Part shown: positions 13,073 through 22,399 of the stretch, one piece after another
Layout of the letters: each line of letters starts with the position of its first letter
How positions within the stretch are numbered: position 1 is the stretch's first letter
Assembly (NCBI RefSeq): GCF_004028635.1
Contig: NZ_ML138678.1
Coordinates: 868,001-932,000 of the forward strand
Reading direction: 5' to 3'
DNA: 64,000 nt
DNA from: Streptomyces cyaneus
Lineage (GTDB): Bacteria; Actinomycetota; Actinomycetes; Streptomycetales; Streptomycetaceae
Position numbers and translations under genes: made by a program
The notes under the pieces: generated by a model
What the model was told of the DNA's origin: nothing
Databases searched by the model: none
Seen by the model: only the letters and a program-made list of their open reading frames with translations

Positions 13073-14088
13073 ACGCGCTGGTGGAGCTGTCGGACGCGCA
13101 CGTCGTGCACAAGGCGCGCAGCGGCGGGCTGTTCACGCGGGACAAGGTGTACGCCCTGACCGGCGCCGATCTCACCATCGCGCCCGGTGAGACGGTGGGC
13201 GTGGTCGGTGAGTCGGGGTGCGGGAAGTCGACGCTGGCGAAGGTGCTGGTGGGAGTGCAGCGGCCGACGTCGGGCACGGTGTCCTTCGGCGGGCGCGACC
13301 TGTGGGCCATGACCCCGGCCGAGCGCAGGACGGCGGTCGGCGCCGGCACGGGCATGATCTTCCAGGACCCGTCGACGGCGTTGAACCGTCGCCTGCCGGT
13401 CCGGCAGATACTGCGGGACCCGCTGGACGTGCACGGCCGGGGGACGAAGGCCCAACGCGAGGAACGGGTACGGGAGTTGATGTCCCTGGTGGGATTGCCC
13501 CGCGCGCTCACCGACGCCCTGCCCGGCCAGCTGTCGGGCGGTCAGCGCCAACGCGTCGCGATCGCCCGGGCATTGGCCCTGGACCCCGACCTGGTGGTGG
13601 CGGACGAGCCGACGAGCGCGCTGGACGTCTCCGTACGGGCCCAGATCCTCAACCTCCTCCTGGACCTGAAGGAGCGGCTGGGCCTGGCCCTGGTCTTCGT
13701 CTCCCACGACATCCAGACGGTACGGCGGATGAGTGACCGCGTGATCACGATGTACCTGGGCCGGATCGTCGAGGAGTCCCCGGCGGCCCAGGTCACCGAC
13801 GGCTCCCGGCACCCGTACACCCGCGCCCTGTTCTCCGCGACCCCCGGTCTGCTGGACCCCATCGATCCGATCCCGCTGGTGGGCCCGGTCCCGTCGGCGA
13901 CACGGCCGCCGAGCGGGTGCCCCTTCCGGACGCGGTGCTGGAAGGCGGACGAGGTGTGCGCGGCTGAGATGCCGGGGTTCTCGGCCATGTCGAGCCCGTC
14001 GCACCGTTACAGGTGTCACCATCCAGTGGAGGAGGGCGAGGCCACCCGCGACCTCGTACGGCAAAGTCACCTTTCCAAGGAGCCTTGA
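13069..14088 (+). CDS. ABC importer ATP-binding protein, DppF type
   Basis: 339 residues. Walker A is GESGCGKST (about 47-55), the Q-loop is MIFQDPSTALN, the signature LSGGQRQR falls near 155, and Walker B is LVVADEPTSALD. The oligopeptide tail CPFRTRCWKADEVC is at the C-terminus. It starts at a GTG overlapping the stop of the fused permease-ATPase gene and supplies the second nucleotide-binding domain. Its stop overlaps the next ATG (TGATG). Confidence 0.92.
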
Positions 14089-15023
14089 TGACCATCCCCA
14101 CCCCGCTCACCGGTGTCGTCCCGCCCGTCTGCACGCCCCTGACACCGGACCGCGAGGTGGACGTCCCGTCACTGCTCAGGCTGGTCGACCACCTGGTGGA
14201 GGGCGGGGTGCACGGCCTGTTCGTGCTCGGTTCGACGTCGGAGGCGGCATATCTGACGGACCGGCAGCGCAGGTTGGTGGTGGAGGCGGTGGCAGGGCAC
14301 GTGGGGGGTCGACTCCCCGTGCTGGCGGGCGTGATCGACATGACGACGCCGAGGATGCTGGACCACGTACGGGAGGTCACGGCGGCGGGCGCGGACGCGG
14401 TGGTGGCGACGGCCCCGTTCTACGCCCGCACGCACCCCGCCGAGATCGCCCGCCACTACCGCCTGCTCGCGGCGGCCTCCCCGGTCCCGGTCATCGCCTA
14501 CGACATCCCGGCCGCCGTCCACACCAAACTCCCCGCCGACGTGATCCTGGACCTCGCCGCCGAGGGCGTCCTGGCGGGCCTGAAGGACTCCAGCGGCGAC
14601 CTTGCCGGGTTCCGCCAGGTCGTCACCGGCGCCCGCGGCCGCCCCGGCATCGACGGCTTCAGCGTGCTGACCGGCTCGGAGCTCATCATCGACGCGGCCC
14701 TCGCGATCGGGGCCGACGGCGCGGTGCCGGGTCTCGCCAACGTCGATCCGCAGGGCTACGTCCATCTCGACCGCCTGTGCCGGTCCGGTGACTGGGAGCG
14801 GGCCCGGGTCGAGCAGGAACGCCTGTGCGCCCTGTTCGGCATGGTGACCGTCGGGGACCCGGGACGGATGGGCGGCAGCTCGTCGGCGCTGGGCGCGTTC
14901 AAGGCGGCGCTGTATCTGCGGGGGGTCATCGAATGCCCGGCGACGGCGGAGCCTCAGGTGCCGTTGTCGGCGGAGGAGGTGGAGCGGGTGGGCAAGTTCC
15001 TGGCGACGGCCGGCCTGCTCTAG
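14088..15023 (+). CDS. DapA/NanA-family aldolase (DHDPS superfamily)
   Basis: 311 residues forming a class I TIM barrel. The Schiff-base lysine is K166 in GLKDSSGDL, the catalytic Tyr lies in the YDIP motif, and the carboxylate-binding GSTSE near residue 49 replaces the usual GTTGE/GSTGE. The nearby KDSSGDL resembles N-acetylneuraminate lyase more than true dihydrodipicolinate synthase, but the substrate (a 2-keto acid) cannot be fixed from sequence. Being the last gene of an importer operon indicates catabolism of the imported compound. Confidence 0.85.
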   Translation: MTIPTPLTGVVPPVCTPLTPDREVDVPSLLRLVDHLVEGGVHGLFVLGSTSEAAYLTDRQRRLVVEAVAGHVGGRLPVLAGVIDMTTPRMLDHVREVTAAGADAVVATAPFYARTHPAEIARHYRLLAAASPVPVIAYDIPAAVHTKLPADVILDLAAEGVLAGLKDSSGDLAGFRQVVTGARGRPGIDGFSVLTGSELIIDAALAIGADGAVPGLANVDPQGYVHLDRLCRSGDWERARVEQERLCALFGMVTVGDPGRMGGSSSALGAFKAALYLRGVIECPATAEPQVPLSAEEVERVGKFLATAGLL

Positions 15024-15129
15024 GCAGCCCGGCCGTCGCCTCCCCGTATTCCCCCGTTCCCCCTATTCCCCCCGTTTCCCCCGTTTCCCCGTTCCCCCGT
15101 CGGGCCTGGTTGTCAGGCGGGCCTGGCTG

Positions 15130-15525
15130 TCAGGCGGCCCAGCTGCCGGTGGACTTCGCGTCCGAGCGGAACTCGAAGGCGAACAAGGCGCCGTCCCGTA
15201 CGTTCGTCGCGATCACGTTCCACTGCCCGGCGCGGGCGAGCTTGTAGTCCGCCTGGCACTCCAGACGGCCGCCGGTCTCGAAGCAGACCTTCACATACCG
15301 GTTGGTGTTGGGCTTGATGTTGATGTCGGCGCACGCGCTCGAAGTACTGAAGACATCGCCCGCCGGGAGCCAGTACGTCCCGGCCGGCTTGAGGTAGCTG
15401 TTCGCGTTGCCGTAGCAGGACGCCGGCGCGACATCACGTGCCTGGGCCGCCGGAGCGAGGCCGATCGCGCCGCCCGCCAGCACGGCGGAGATCGCGGTCG
15501 CGGCGATGCGCTGACGTATGGGCAT
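15130..15525 (-). CDS. Small secreted protein, function unknown
   Basis: 131 residues with a clear Sec signal peptide ([22 protein letters not shown], then cleavage after APAAQA). The mature part has four Cys (PASCYGN, SSACADI, VCFETG, LECQAD), so two disulfides are likely. The ATG has a GGGGGA box. I do not recognise the family. Confidence 0.75.
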   Translation of the reverse strand: MPIRQRIAATAISAVLAGGAIGLAPAAQARDVAPASCYGNANSYLKPAGTYWLPAGDVFSTSSACADINIKPNTNRYVKVCFETGGRLECQADYKLARAGQWNVIATNVRDGALFAFEFRSDAKSTGSWAA

Positions 15526-15764
15526 GGTGTGTCCCCCTGTGATCGAGAGTCGGATGGGTGGGTGTGCTCCGGCCGGGCAACACCGAGCCTGCTGGGGCGG
15601 ACCGTACGGCAGCAAGAGCCGTCGCTGTCCCGGACAGTCCACTCCCTGTCCGGCCTGGTCAGCCCCTGTGTCCGGGTCTTGTCCGGGTCTCGTCCGGATC
15701 TTCCCCGGAGCATCACGACGCTGGCGGGAAACGGGATTGTGCGACCTCGATCACGGAACCGACG

Positions 15765-16718
15765 ATGTGCGGCATGCAGACCACTGGGGAGCCGGATCCT
15801 CAACGGGCCCGTGACACGGCCGAGTTCACCGCCGCCATGCGTGGCCTCAAGGAACGGTCGGGGCTGACGTACCGCCAGTTGGAGGAGCGCGCCGACGAAC
15901 AGGGCGAGGTGTTGCCCCGCAGCACCCTCGCCGACGTCCTGCGGGGCCGGACCCTGCCGCGGCCGGAACTGCTGACCGCATTCGTGCGGGCCTGCGGGGA
16001 CGGCGAGCGGGCGGCGGCGTGGCTGGAGGCCCGGGAGACCGTCGCCCGAAGGGGAGCCGCCGAAACGGCGAGCGGAACAGCGGCCGATACGGGGAGCGAA
16101 ACGGCGAGCGAGGGCCCGAGGCGGGGCATCCGCCTCGGCGAGCGGGTACTCGGGGCGCGGGTCTTCGGGGTCCCGGTCCTGTTGCCGGCGTCGGCGGGCC
16201 TGGTGGCGCTGGTGGCCGTCACCGTCTGGGCGCTGGTCCCCTCCGGGAACGACAGCGATACTCGGCAGTCCCAGCTGCCTAGAAGCCGTACGCAGATCCG
16301 TCCCGTCCTGGCGGACGGCCTGTGCCTGACGGACGGTTACGGCGCTCGGTACGAGTCGCTCGTCGCCGTGCAGCGGCCGTGCGACGAGGTCGCGCCGCAG
16401 GAGACCACGCTCGTGCCGCTCGGCGGGAACACCTTCAGGATCCGCTGGTACCACCCCGACCACGGCCCCGGCTGCCTGACCGCCCTGGCCGAAGGGCCGG
16501 GCGTCGGGCTGCTGGAGCCGTGGGACGACTGCGATCGGACGACCCCGTTCCGCATCGAGCCGTCCGGGTCGGACGGAGGCGGCCGCTACTCGCTCCGAGT
16601 CGACGGCCGCGGCTGCGTGGCCATCAAGGACGCGCAGACCTCCGAAGGAGCCGAGGCGGTGGTGGAACCGTGCCGGCCGAAGGACAGCCAGGTCTTCGTC
16701 ATCCAGCCGGCGCCCTGA
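15765..16718 (+). CDS. XRE-type HTH membrane protein with C-terminal lectin-like domain
   Basis: About 317 residues. The N-terminal helix-turn-helix (TYRQLEERADEQGEVLPRSTLADVLRG) matches a family of Streptomyces XRE proteins. A low-complexity Thr/Ala/Glu linker precedes one membrane segment (VPVLLPASAGLVALVAVTVWAL). The outer domain has a ricin-B-like pattern (CLTD..., CVAIKDAQTSEGAEAVVEPC). A DNA-binding head fixed to the membrane with an outer ligand-binding tail suggests one-component signalling. The start could also be the ATG three codons later. The 3' end overlaps the convergent sialidase gene by 20 bp. Confidence 0.75.
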   Translation: MCGMQTTGEPDPQRARDTAEFTAAMRGLKERSGLTYRQLEERADEQGEVLPRSTLADVLRGRTLPRPELLTAFVRACGDGERAAAWLEARETVARRGAAETASGTAADTGSETASEGPRRGIRLGERVLGARVFGVPVLLPASAGLVALVAVTVWALVPSGNDSDTRQSQLPRSRTQIRPVLADGLCLTDGYGARYESLVAVQRPCDEVAPQETTLVPLGGNTFRIRWYHPDHGPGCLTALAEGPGVGLLEPWDDCDRTTPFRIEPSGSDGGGRYSLRVDGRGCVAIKDAQTSEGAEAVVEPCRPKDSQVFVIQPAP

Positions 16719-17949
16719 GCGCTCCCTGGAGCTGCGCTCCCTGGAGCTCGGCGACCGGCAGCCGCCGGAACTCGATCGTCTCGTACGGCCCCGTCTCCCC
16801 CGTCTCGTACAGGATCCCGACCGCGCGCCGGCCGAGCGGCACCAGGTCGGAGTAGGCCGCCCGCTGCCGAGACAGCGTCAGCGCCTTGGTGAAGGTCGCT
16901 CCGCCGTCCGTACTGCGCCACACGGCCATCGACTGGCGGGCGGTCGGGACGGACGGGCCCGAGAACAGCAACAGGGCTTTGTTGCCAGGGAGTTGGAGGA
17001 CGCTGCCCTCCACCACCGGGACTTCGTTCAGCGTGGGCTGGACGCTGTACGGGCGGTCCAGGGTCTCGGCGCCGTCACTCGAAACACTGTCGAGGCGGTT
17101 GCCGGCGCTCGTGCCGTGCTGGTCGCGGGAGTTGAAGTACAGCCTGCCGTCGGGAAGTTCGGCGGCCGTGGACTCGTTGGCGTTGCTTTCGCCGTCGTAC
17201 GAGTCGTCCACGAAGCCCAGCTGCCAGGTGCGCCCGCCGTCGTCGCTGTAGATGGCGTGGGCGCCGTAGTACTTCGGCTCCTGCCCGGTGTCGGCGGACC
17301 CGGGCGCGGGGGCCACCGAGTGGTTCGACGGGACCACCAGCCGTCCCGCGTGCGGGCCCCGCCGGAGCGCGATCGCGTGGCCGGGGCCCGTCGCGTACCA
17401 GCGCCAGTTCGGCGGCTTCACCTGCGTGGTGATGTCACGGGGGGAAGTGAAGTGGCGGCCGTCGTCGAGGCTCCGCTGGACGAACACCCGGCGGCTCTCC
17501 GCGGGCGTCGCCTCGCCCCGCATTATCTGCGCCTCCGTCACATCGCCGCTGTTGTAGGAGGTGACCAGCACGATCGCGCCGGTGTGCGGATCCACCACCG
17601 GGGCGGGGTTGCCCCGTGTGTCCCCTTCCCCGGGGGCGACCACCGCCGGCGGGCCCCAGGTGCAGCCGCCGTCGGTGGAGCGTCTGAGGACGACATCGAT
17701 GTCACCGGTGTCGCCCGCACCGTCGTGCCGGCCCTCGGCGAAGGCCAGCACCGTGCCCCGCGCGGTCGTGATCGTCGCCGGGATGCGGTACGTGTCGTAG
17801 CCGCCCTCGCCCGAGCGGTACGGGACGGAGGACGTGCAGCCGGGGTCCGCCGAGGCGTTGCCTGCCATGGCGAGAGGGGAGGTCACGAGTACCGCGGTGA
17901 CCAGGGTGACCAGGAAGGTACGACTGAAGGTGCGGCTCAGGAGGGTCAT
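16699..17949 (-). CDS. Secreted exo-alpha-sialidase (GH33-like)
   Basis: 416 residues with a signal peptide (LVTLVTAVLVTSPLAMAGNASA). It has the sialidase Arg-Ile-Pro motif (YRIP) near the start and several Asp-boxes (STDGGCTWGPP, YSDDGGRTWQLG, STDGGATFTKA) of a six-bladed propeller. It would release terminal sialic acids from glycans outside the cell. It lies 1.7 kb from an aldolase of the NanA superfamily and its importer, which may or may not be related. Confidence 0.88.
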   Translation of the reverse strand: MTLLSRTFSRTFLVTLVTAVLVTSPLAMAGNASADPGCTSSVPYRSGEGGYDTYRIPATITTARGTVLAFAEGRHDGAGDTGDIDVVLRRSTDGGCTWGPPAVVAPGEGDTRGNPAPVVDPHTGAIVLVTSYNSGDVTEAQIMRGEATPAESRRVFVQRSLDDGRHFTSPRDITTQVKPPNWRWYATGPGHAIALRRGPHAGRLVVPSNHSVAPAPGSADTGQEPKYYGAHAIYSDDGGRTWQLGFVDDSYDGESNANESTAAELPDGRLYFNSRDQHGTSAGNRLDSVSSDGAETLDRPYSVQPTLNEVPVVEGSVLQLPGNKALLLFSGPSVPTARQSMAVWRSTDGGATFTKALTLSRQRAAYSDLVPLGRRAVGILYETGETGPYETIEFRRLPVAELQGAQLQGALRAPAG

Positions 17950-17988
17950 CGAGCTCCCTTGACGGAGTGTCAGACATTGACCTGTCCG

Positions 17989-18648
17989 TCACAGGCTTCC
18001 CGGAGTCACCATCCCCGACTCGTACGCCACGATGACCAACTGCGCCCGGTCCCGCGCCCCCAGCTTCCCCATGATGCGGCTGACGTGGGTCTTCGCCGTG
18101 AGCGGGCTGAGCCCCAACGCCTCCGCCACTTCCGTGTTGTTGAGGCCGCGCGCGACCAGTGCCAGCACCTCGCGCTCACGTTCGGACAGGCATTCGGGCC
18201 CGCCCGCGGTGGGGGCGGAGGGGCTGCGCAGGAACCGCTCGATCAGCCGTGCCGTGGGCCCCGGCGACAGCAGGGACTCGCCCGCCGCCACCGTGCGGAT
18301 GGCGTCGAGGAGTTCGGCCGGGCGGGTGTCCTTGACGAGGAATCCGGAGGCGCCGGCGCGCAGCGCGTCCACGATGTTCTCGTCGGTGTCGTAGGTGGTG
18401 AGGACCAGCACCCGCACCCCGGCCAGGTCCTCGTCGGCCGCGATGAGGCGGGTCGCCTCGATGCCGTCGAGGTCGGGCATGCGGATGTCCATCACGACGA
18501 GGTCGGGGCGTGAGCTGCGGACCAGTTCCGCGGCCTCCCGGCCGGTGGCCGCCTGGCCGACGACCGCCATGTCCGGGGCGGACTCGACCAGCATGGCGAA
18601 CGCCTCGCGGACCAGTGTCTGGTCGTCCGCGAGCAGGACGCGGATCAT
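17989..18648 (-). CDS. LuxR/NarL-type response regulator
   Basis: 219 residues. The receiver domain has acidic residues D8/D9, phosphoacceptor D54 (VVMDIRMPD) and conserved K105 in FLVKDTRP. The C-terminal LuxR helix-turn-helix is LSEREREVLALVARGLNNTEVAEALGLS. It starts within the end of the sensor-kinase gene (ATGA), so it is the partner of that kinase. The likely target is the MMPL operon upstream. Confidence 0.93.
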   Translation of the reverse strand: MIRVLLADDQTLVREAFAMLVESAPDMAVVGQAATGREAAELVRSSRPDLVVMDIRMPDLDGIEATRLIAADEDLAGVRVLVLTTYDTDENIVDALRAGASGFLVKDTRPAELLDAIRTVAAGESLLSPGPTARLIERFLRSPSAPTAGGPECLSEREREVLALVARGLNNTEVAEALGLSPLTAKTHVSRIMGKLGARDRAQLVIVAYESGMVTPGSL

Positions 18649-19883
18649 CGGGCTCCCTCCCGGTCACTCCCGATGGGCAGTACTGCGCTCACCTCGAAGC
18701 CCCCCTTCTCGCGCGGTCCGGCGTCGAGTGTGCCACCCACACTGCGGGCCCGCTCCCGCATGCCGACCAGGCCGTAGCCGGGGCTGTGCGCGGCGGGCGT
18801 GGCGGGGCAGGGGCCGTCGTCGGTGACGGACACGCGCAGGGCGCCCTGCTCCTCGTACAGCTCGACTCGTACGGCCGGTTCGGGACCCGCGTGCCGGACC
18901 ACGTTCGTCAGCGCCTCCTGCACGATCCGATACGCGGCCGCCCCCACCGCGGGCGGCGCCCGACGCACCCGTACCTCCGACACGACCCGCGCCCCCGCCA
19001 GCCGCGCCGTCTCCACCAGGTCCGGCACCCCGTCGAGCCCGGGCAGCGGGCCGCGCGCCTCGCCGGCGGCGCCCTGTTCGCGCAGCACGTCCAGCGTCGT
19101 ACGTACCTCACCGCGCGCTGTGCGGCAGGTCTCGGCGATGTCGTCGAGCGCCTTCGCGATCGTCTCGCGGTCCAGCCGCTCGGGATCGGCGGAGAGCACA
19201 TGCGCGGCCACCGACGTCTGCACACCGATGAGGGTGATGCTGTGGGCGAGCAGGTCGTGCAGGTCGCGGGCGATCCGCAGGCGCTCCTCGGCGACCCGGC
19301 GGCGGGCCTCCTCCTCGCGGGTGCGTTCGGCGCGCTCGGCGCGTTCGACGATGGCGGCGACGTACTGGCGGTAGTAGCGGACGTCGATGCCGACGAAGAT
19401 GACGGCGAGGACCCAGCCGTAGATGCGCAGCAGTTCGGCGGCCTGCTTGTCCTCGCCGAAGGTGAGCATCGCGGTCAGGGAGAGGGTGAGGCCCGCGGCG
19501 GTGACCACGAGGGTGCGGAGGGGGCGTTGGGTGACGGTGACCGTGTACAGCGCGATGAACGAGGCGGGGACGGGCGCGCTGTGGTTGTTGTCGAGAGCGT
19601 GGTAGGGCAGGACGAGCGCCACCTCCGCCGCGAACACGAGCAGTGGCCTGCGCCGCCGCCACACCAGCGGCGCATGGGCGGCGACCAGGAGCGTCCAGCC
19701 GAGGGCGTCGGGCCGGCGGCCGTCGTCGGTGGACAGGGCCAGGCACACGGCCACGACGGCGGCCGCCACCGCGAGCAGAGCGTCGTTGCGGGTGCCGTGC
19801 GGGGCGGTGCGGGGGTCACGGTTGATCGCGGCCATGATCCGCTCGCCGATACGGGGGCGCGCCGCTGGGGTGGTTGCCTGCAC
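18645..19883 (-). CDS. Sensor histidine kinase (HisKA_3 type)
   Basis: 412 residues. Several membrane segments fill the first 150 residues or so. A coiled stretch rich in Arg/Glu leads to the HisKA_3 dimerisation motif (ARDLHDLLAHSITL, phosphorylated His), and the HATPase domain follows (GYGLVGMRERARSVGG). The GTG start is chosen because GGAGGATGACCCC precedes it. It is 53 bp downstream of the MMPL gene and overlaps the response regulator gene, giving an MMPL-kinase-regulator operon. Confidence 0.92.
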   Translation of the reverse strand: MQATTPAARPRIGERIMAAINRDPRTAPHGTRNDALLAVAAAVVAVCLALSTDDGRRPDALGWTLLVAAHAPLVWRRRRPLLVFAAEVALVLPYHALDNNHSAPVPASFIALYTVTVTQRPLRTLVVTAAGLTLSLTAMLTFGEDKQAAELLRIYGWVLAVIFVGIDVRYYRQYVAAIVERAERAERTREEEARRRVAEERLRIARDLHDLLAHSITLIGVQTSVAAHVLSADPERLDRETIAKALDDIAETCRTARGEVRTTLDVLREQGAAGEARGPLPGLDGVPDLVETARLAGARVVSEVRVRRAPPAVGAAAYRIVQEALTNVVRHAGPEPAVRVELYEEQGALRVSVTDDGPCPATPAAHSPGYGLVGMRERARSVGGTLDAGPREKGGFEVSAVLPIGSDREGAR

Positions 19884-19936
19884 GGGGTCATCCTCCGTCA
19901 GGGGGCGCCCCTCCGGGAGGGAGGGGCGCCGGTCGG

Positions 19937-22024
19937 TCAGTGGGCGGCGGCGGGTACCCGCTCCGGTTCCTTCGGCGGTACGGGCCGTTCGGGCTCGCGG
20001 GACAGGACGCCCGGCCACCACACCTTCCGTCCCAGGGCCACGCTCGCGCTGGTGACCAGGTAGGTGCGGACGAGGAAGGTGTCCAGCAGCACGCCGACCG
20101 CGATGACGAAGCCCAGCTCGACGAGCTGCACCATCGGCATGTTGGTGAGCACCGCGAAGGTGGCGGCGAGGACGAGCCCGGCGGAGGCGATGACGCCGCC
20201 CGTCGTGCGCAGCGCGGTGAGCGCGGCCGACGCCGGTTCGGCGCCCTTCAGGGACTCCTCGCGCATCCGGTGCATCAGGAAGATGCCGTAGTCGACGCCG
20301 AGCGCCACCAGGAACACGAAGGACAGCAGTCCAAGGCCCGGATCCGTGCCCTCGAAGCCGAAGACCGGTTCGAAGACGAGCCCGCCGATGCCGAGCGCCG
20401 CGCCCCACACCGCGACCACGGCCGCCACCAGGATCAGCGGCGCGACGAGCGAGCGCAGCAGGGCGACGAGGATCAGCAGCACGGACAGCAGCACGATCGG
20501 CACGACGACCATGCGGTCGCGGGCGTTGGTGTCCTTCAGGTCGATCTGCTGGGCGCTGGGCCCGCCGACGTAGGAGCCGTCGAGCTTGTCGCGCAGGGCC
20601 TCGATGGTGGCGCTCTCCCCGGCGGACTGGGGCGGTGCGGCGGCGAGGACGGAGATCTCGGTCCAGCCGTCCGCGGTACGTCCTTCCTGCGCGCTGTCGA
20701 CGCCCCGGGTGCCGCGGACCGCCGTGAGCGTCCCGGCGGCGCGGTCCTGCGGGGTGATGACGCTGATGGGCTGGGTGCCACGCTCGGGGTAGGCCTCGGC
20801 GAGTGTCTCCATGGCGGCGACCGCGTCGGGCTTGCTGGTGAAGGAGTCCTCCTGCTTGAGGCTGCCGGGGAGGTTCAGCACGCCGAGCGCGAGGGCGCCG
20901 AGCAGGACCGCGCCGCCCGCGAGGACGGTCAGGGGCCGGCGTCCGGCGGAGCTGCCCATCGCGGTGAACAGGGAGCGGCGGGCCTTGGGTGTGCTGCCGT
21001 AGCGCGGTACGAGCGGCCAGAACACGCGCCGCCCGAGCAGGACGAGGATCGCGGGCAGCAGCGTCAGCATGGCGACGAGCGCGCACAGTACGCCGACGGT
21101 GCCGAGCGGGCCCATGCCGCGGCTGGAGTTGAGGTCGGCGGCGAGCAGGCACAGCAGCCCTGCGGCGACGGTGCCGGAGGAGGCGAGCACGGCCGGACCG
21201 CAGCCCTTGAGCGCGGCGACCATGGCGTCGTACGGCCGCTCGATGCGCCGTAGTTCCTCGCGGTACCGGGAGACGAGCAGCAGTGCGTAGTCGGTCCCCG
21301 CCCCGAACACGAGGATCGTCATGATGCCCGAGCTCTGGCCGGAGACGGACGTGCCGAACCCCTGGTTGAGGCCGTAGGCGACGCCCATCGACAGATAGTC
21401 GGCCATGCCGGCGACAGCGAGCGGCACGAGCCACAGGAACGGGCTGCGGTAGATGAGGATCAGCAGCAGCGCCACGACGCCCGCGGTGGTGTAGAGCAGC
21501 GGTCCGTCGAGCGAGTTGTAGACCTCGCTCGCATCGGTGGCGAGCGCTCCGGCACCACCGACGTCGACACCGAGTCCGCCGTCGCCGTGGGCGATGCCCC
21601 GTACGGAGTTGACCAGTTCGTCGCGGGCCTTCTCGTCCTGGCCCGGCTCGGTGCTGGCCACCGGGTACATCAGGGTGGTGCCGTCCTGCGAGGGAATGCC
21701 CTGGGGTTCGGCGGTGAGCCGGTGGGCGCTCGCGATCCGGTCGATCTGGTCGGCGGCGGTGGCCTTGTCGGCGGCGGTCAGCCCGCCGTCGCGGTGGTAG
21801 ACGACGACCAGCTCCGTGGCCTCACCACCGGGCAACCGGTCCTGGATCTTCGCGACCTGCGTGGAGTCGGCGCTCGCCGGCAGGTAGTCGATGGCACGGT
21901 CGCGCTGGACGTCCGCCAGCTTCGACGCGAACGGCGAGGCGATCGCGAGCACGGCGATCCACAGCCCGAGCACGAGCCAGGGCACGGCACGCCTTCGCCG
22001 CGCAGTTGTCCTTACGGCCCCCAT
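19937..22024 (-). CDS. MMPL-family RND-type membrane transporter
   Basis: 695 residues with the MMPL architecture: one membrane helix, a large outer loop, a five-helix bundle with DYALLLVSRYREEL, then the same again (VDYGIFLMHRMREES). Members export lipids, pigments or drugs using the proton gradient. The ATG follows GGAGGGAG. A 20-bp perfect palindrome about 120 bp upstream is a likely control site, and the adjacent two-component system probably senses the exported compound or envelope stress. Confidence 0.9.
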   Translation of the reverse strand: MGAVRTTARRRRAVPWLVLGLWIAVLAIASPFASKLADVQRDRAIDYLPASADSTQVAKIQDRLPGGEATELVVVYHRDGGLTAADKATAADQIDRIASAHRLTAEPQGIPSQDGTTLMYPVASTEPGQDEKARDELVNSVRGIAHGDGGLGVDVGGAGALATDASEVYNSLDGPLLYTTAGVVALLLILIYRSPFLWLVPLAVAGMADYLSMGVAYGLNQGFGTSVSGQSSGIMTILVFGAGTDYALLLVSRYREELRRIERPYDAMVAALKGCGPAVLASSGTVAAGLLCLLAADLNSSRGMGPLGTVGVLCALVAMLTLLPAILVLLGRRVFWPLVPRYGSTPKARRSLFTAMGSSAGRRPLTVLAGGAVLLGALALGVLNLPGSLKQEDSFTSKPDAVAAMETLAEAYPERGTQPISVITPQDRAAGTLTAVRGTRGVDSAQEGRTADGWTEISVLAAAPPQSAGESATIEALRDKLDGSYVGGPSAQQIDLKDTNARDRMVVVPIVLLSVLLILVALLRSLVAPLILVAAVVAVWGAALGIGGLVFEPVFGFEGTDPGLGLLSFVFLVALGVDYGIFLMHRMREESLKGAEPASAALTALRTTGGVIASAGLVLAATFAVLTNMPMVQLVELGFVIAVGVLLDTFLVRTYLVTSASVALGRKVWWPGVLSREPERPVPPKEPERVPAAAH

Positions 22025-22399
22025 CTGACGGGTCTCCCTCCGGTCCGGGTGTCTGGGTCGCTTCCAGACTCCCGGCGGGAAGGGGGCGGTTCGTCGGGCC
22101 GGAGGGCGAGTTCGGGGGTACTGCCCAGGGCGGCGGGGCGCCCGGAGTACTCCCCGGGGAGTACTGCGGTCGAGGGCGACGGCGAGCCGAGGCGTTTTTG
22201 AGCGCACTCTGTTGGCTCGTTTTCGCTCGACAGCGGCATACCTATTTCACGATCATGATGCCCGGCTCCGATGGGACAACGGGGACGGCCGCGGACCAGC
22301 CGCAACCAGACGTCCAGAGCCATGAGCAGCGCCGCGATCCGGCGCCGGTCAGGCGGTCGGGCCAGATACGGAACGTCGTCACATGTGCCAGGGGGAAAC
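22025..22399. other. Control region between the MMPL operon and the StrR-like activator
   Basis: There is no gene here. It contains the palindrome at 22146-22165 and a relatively AT-rich stretch (about 22195-22265) that probably holds the divergent promoters. I see no StrR-type GTTCGAC inverted site. Confidence 0.5.
22146..22165. promoter_or_regulatory. 20-bp perfect palindrome, probable response-regulator site
   Basis: AGTACTCCCC followed directly by its exact complement. It lies 122-141 bp upstream of the MMPL start. A related half-site (GGGTACTGCCC) is about 30 bp nearer the gene. The position suits autoregulation of the MMPL-kinase-regulator operon. Confidence 0.55.

Noticed and set aside
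18645..21434. 929-residue minus-strand ORF joining the kinase with upstream sequence
   Set aside because: Its N-terminal 500 residues are an out-of-frame reading of the MMPL gene; the kinase starts at the GTG at 19883 with a good RBS.
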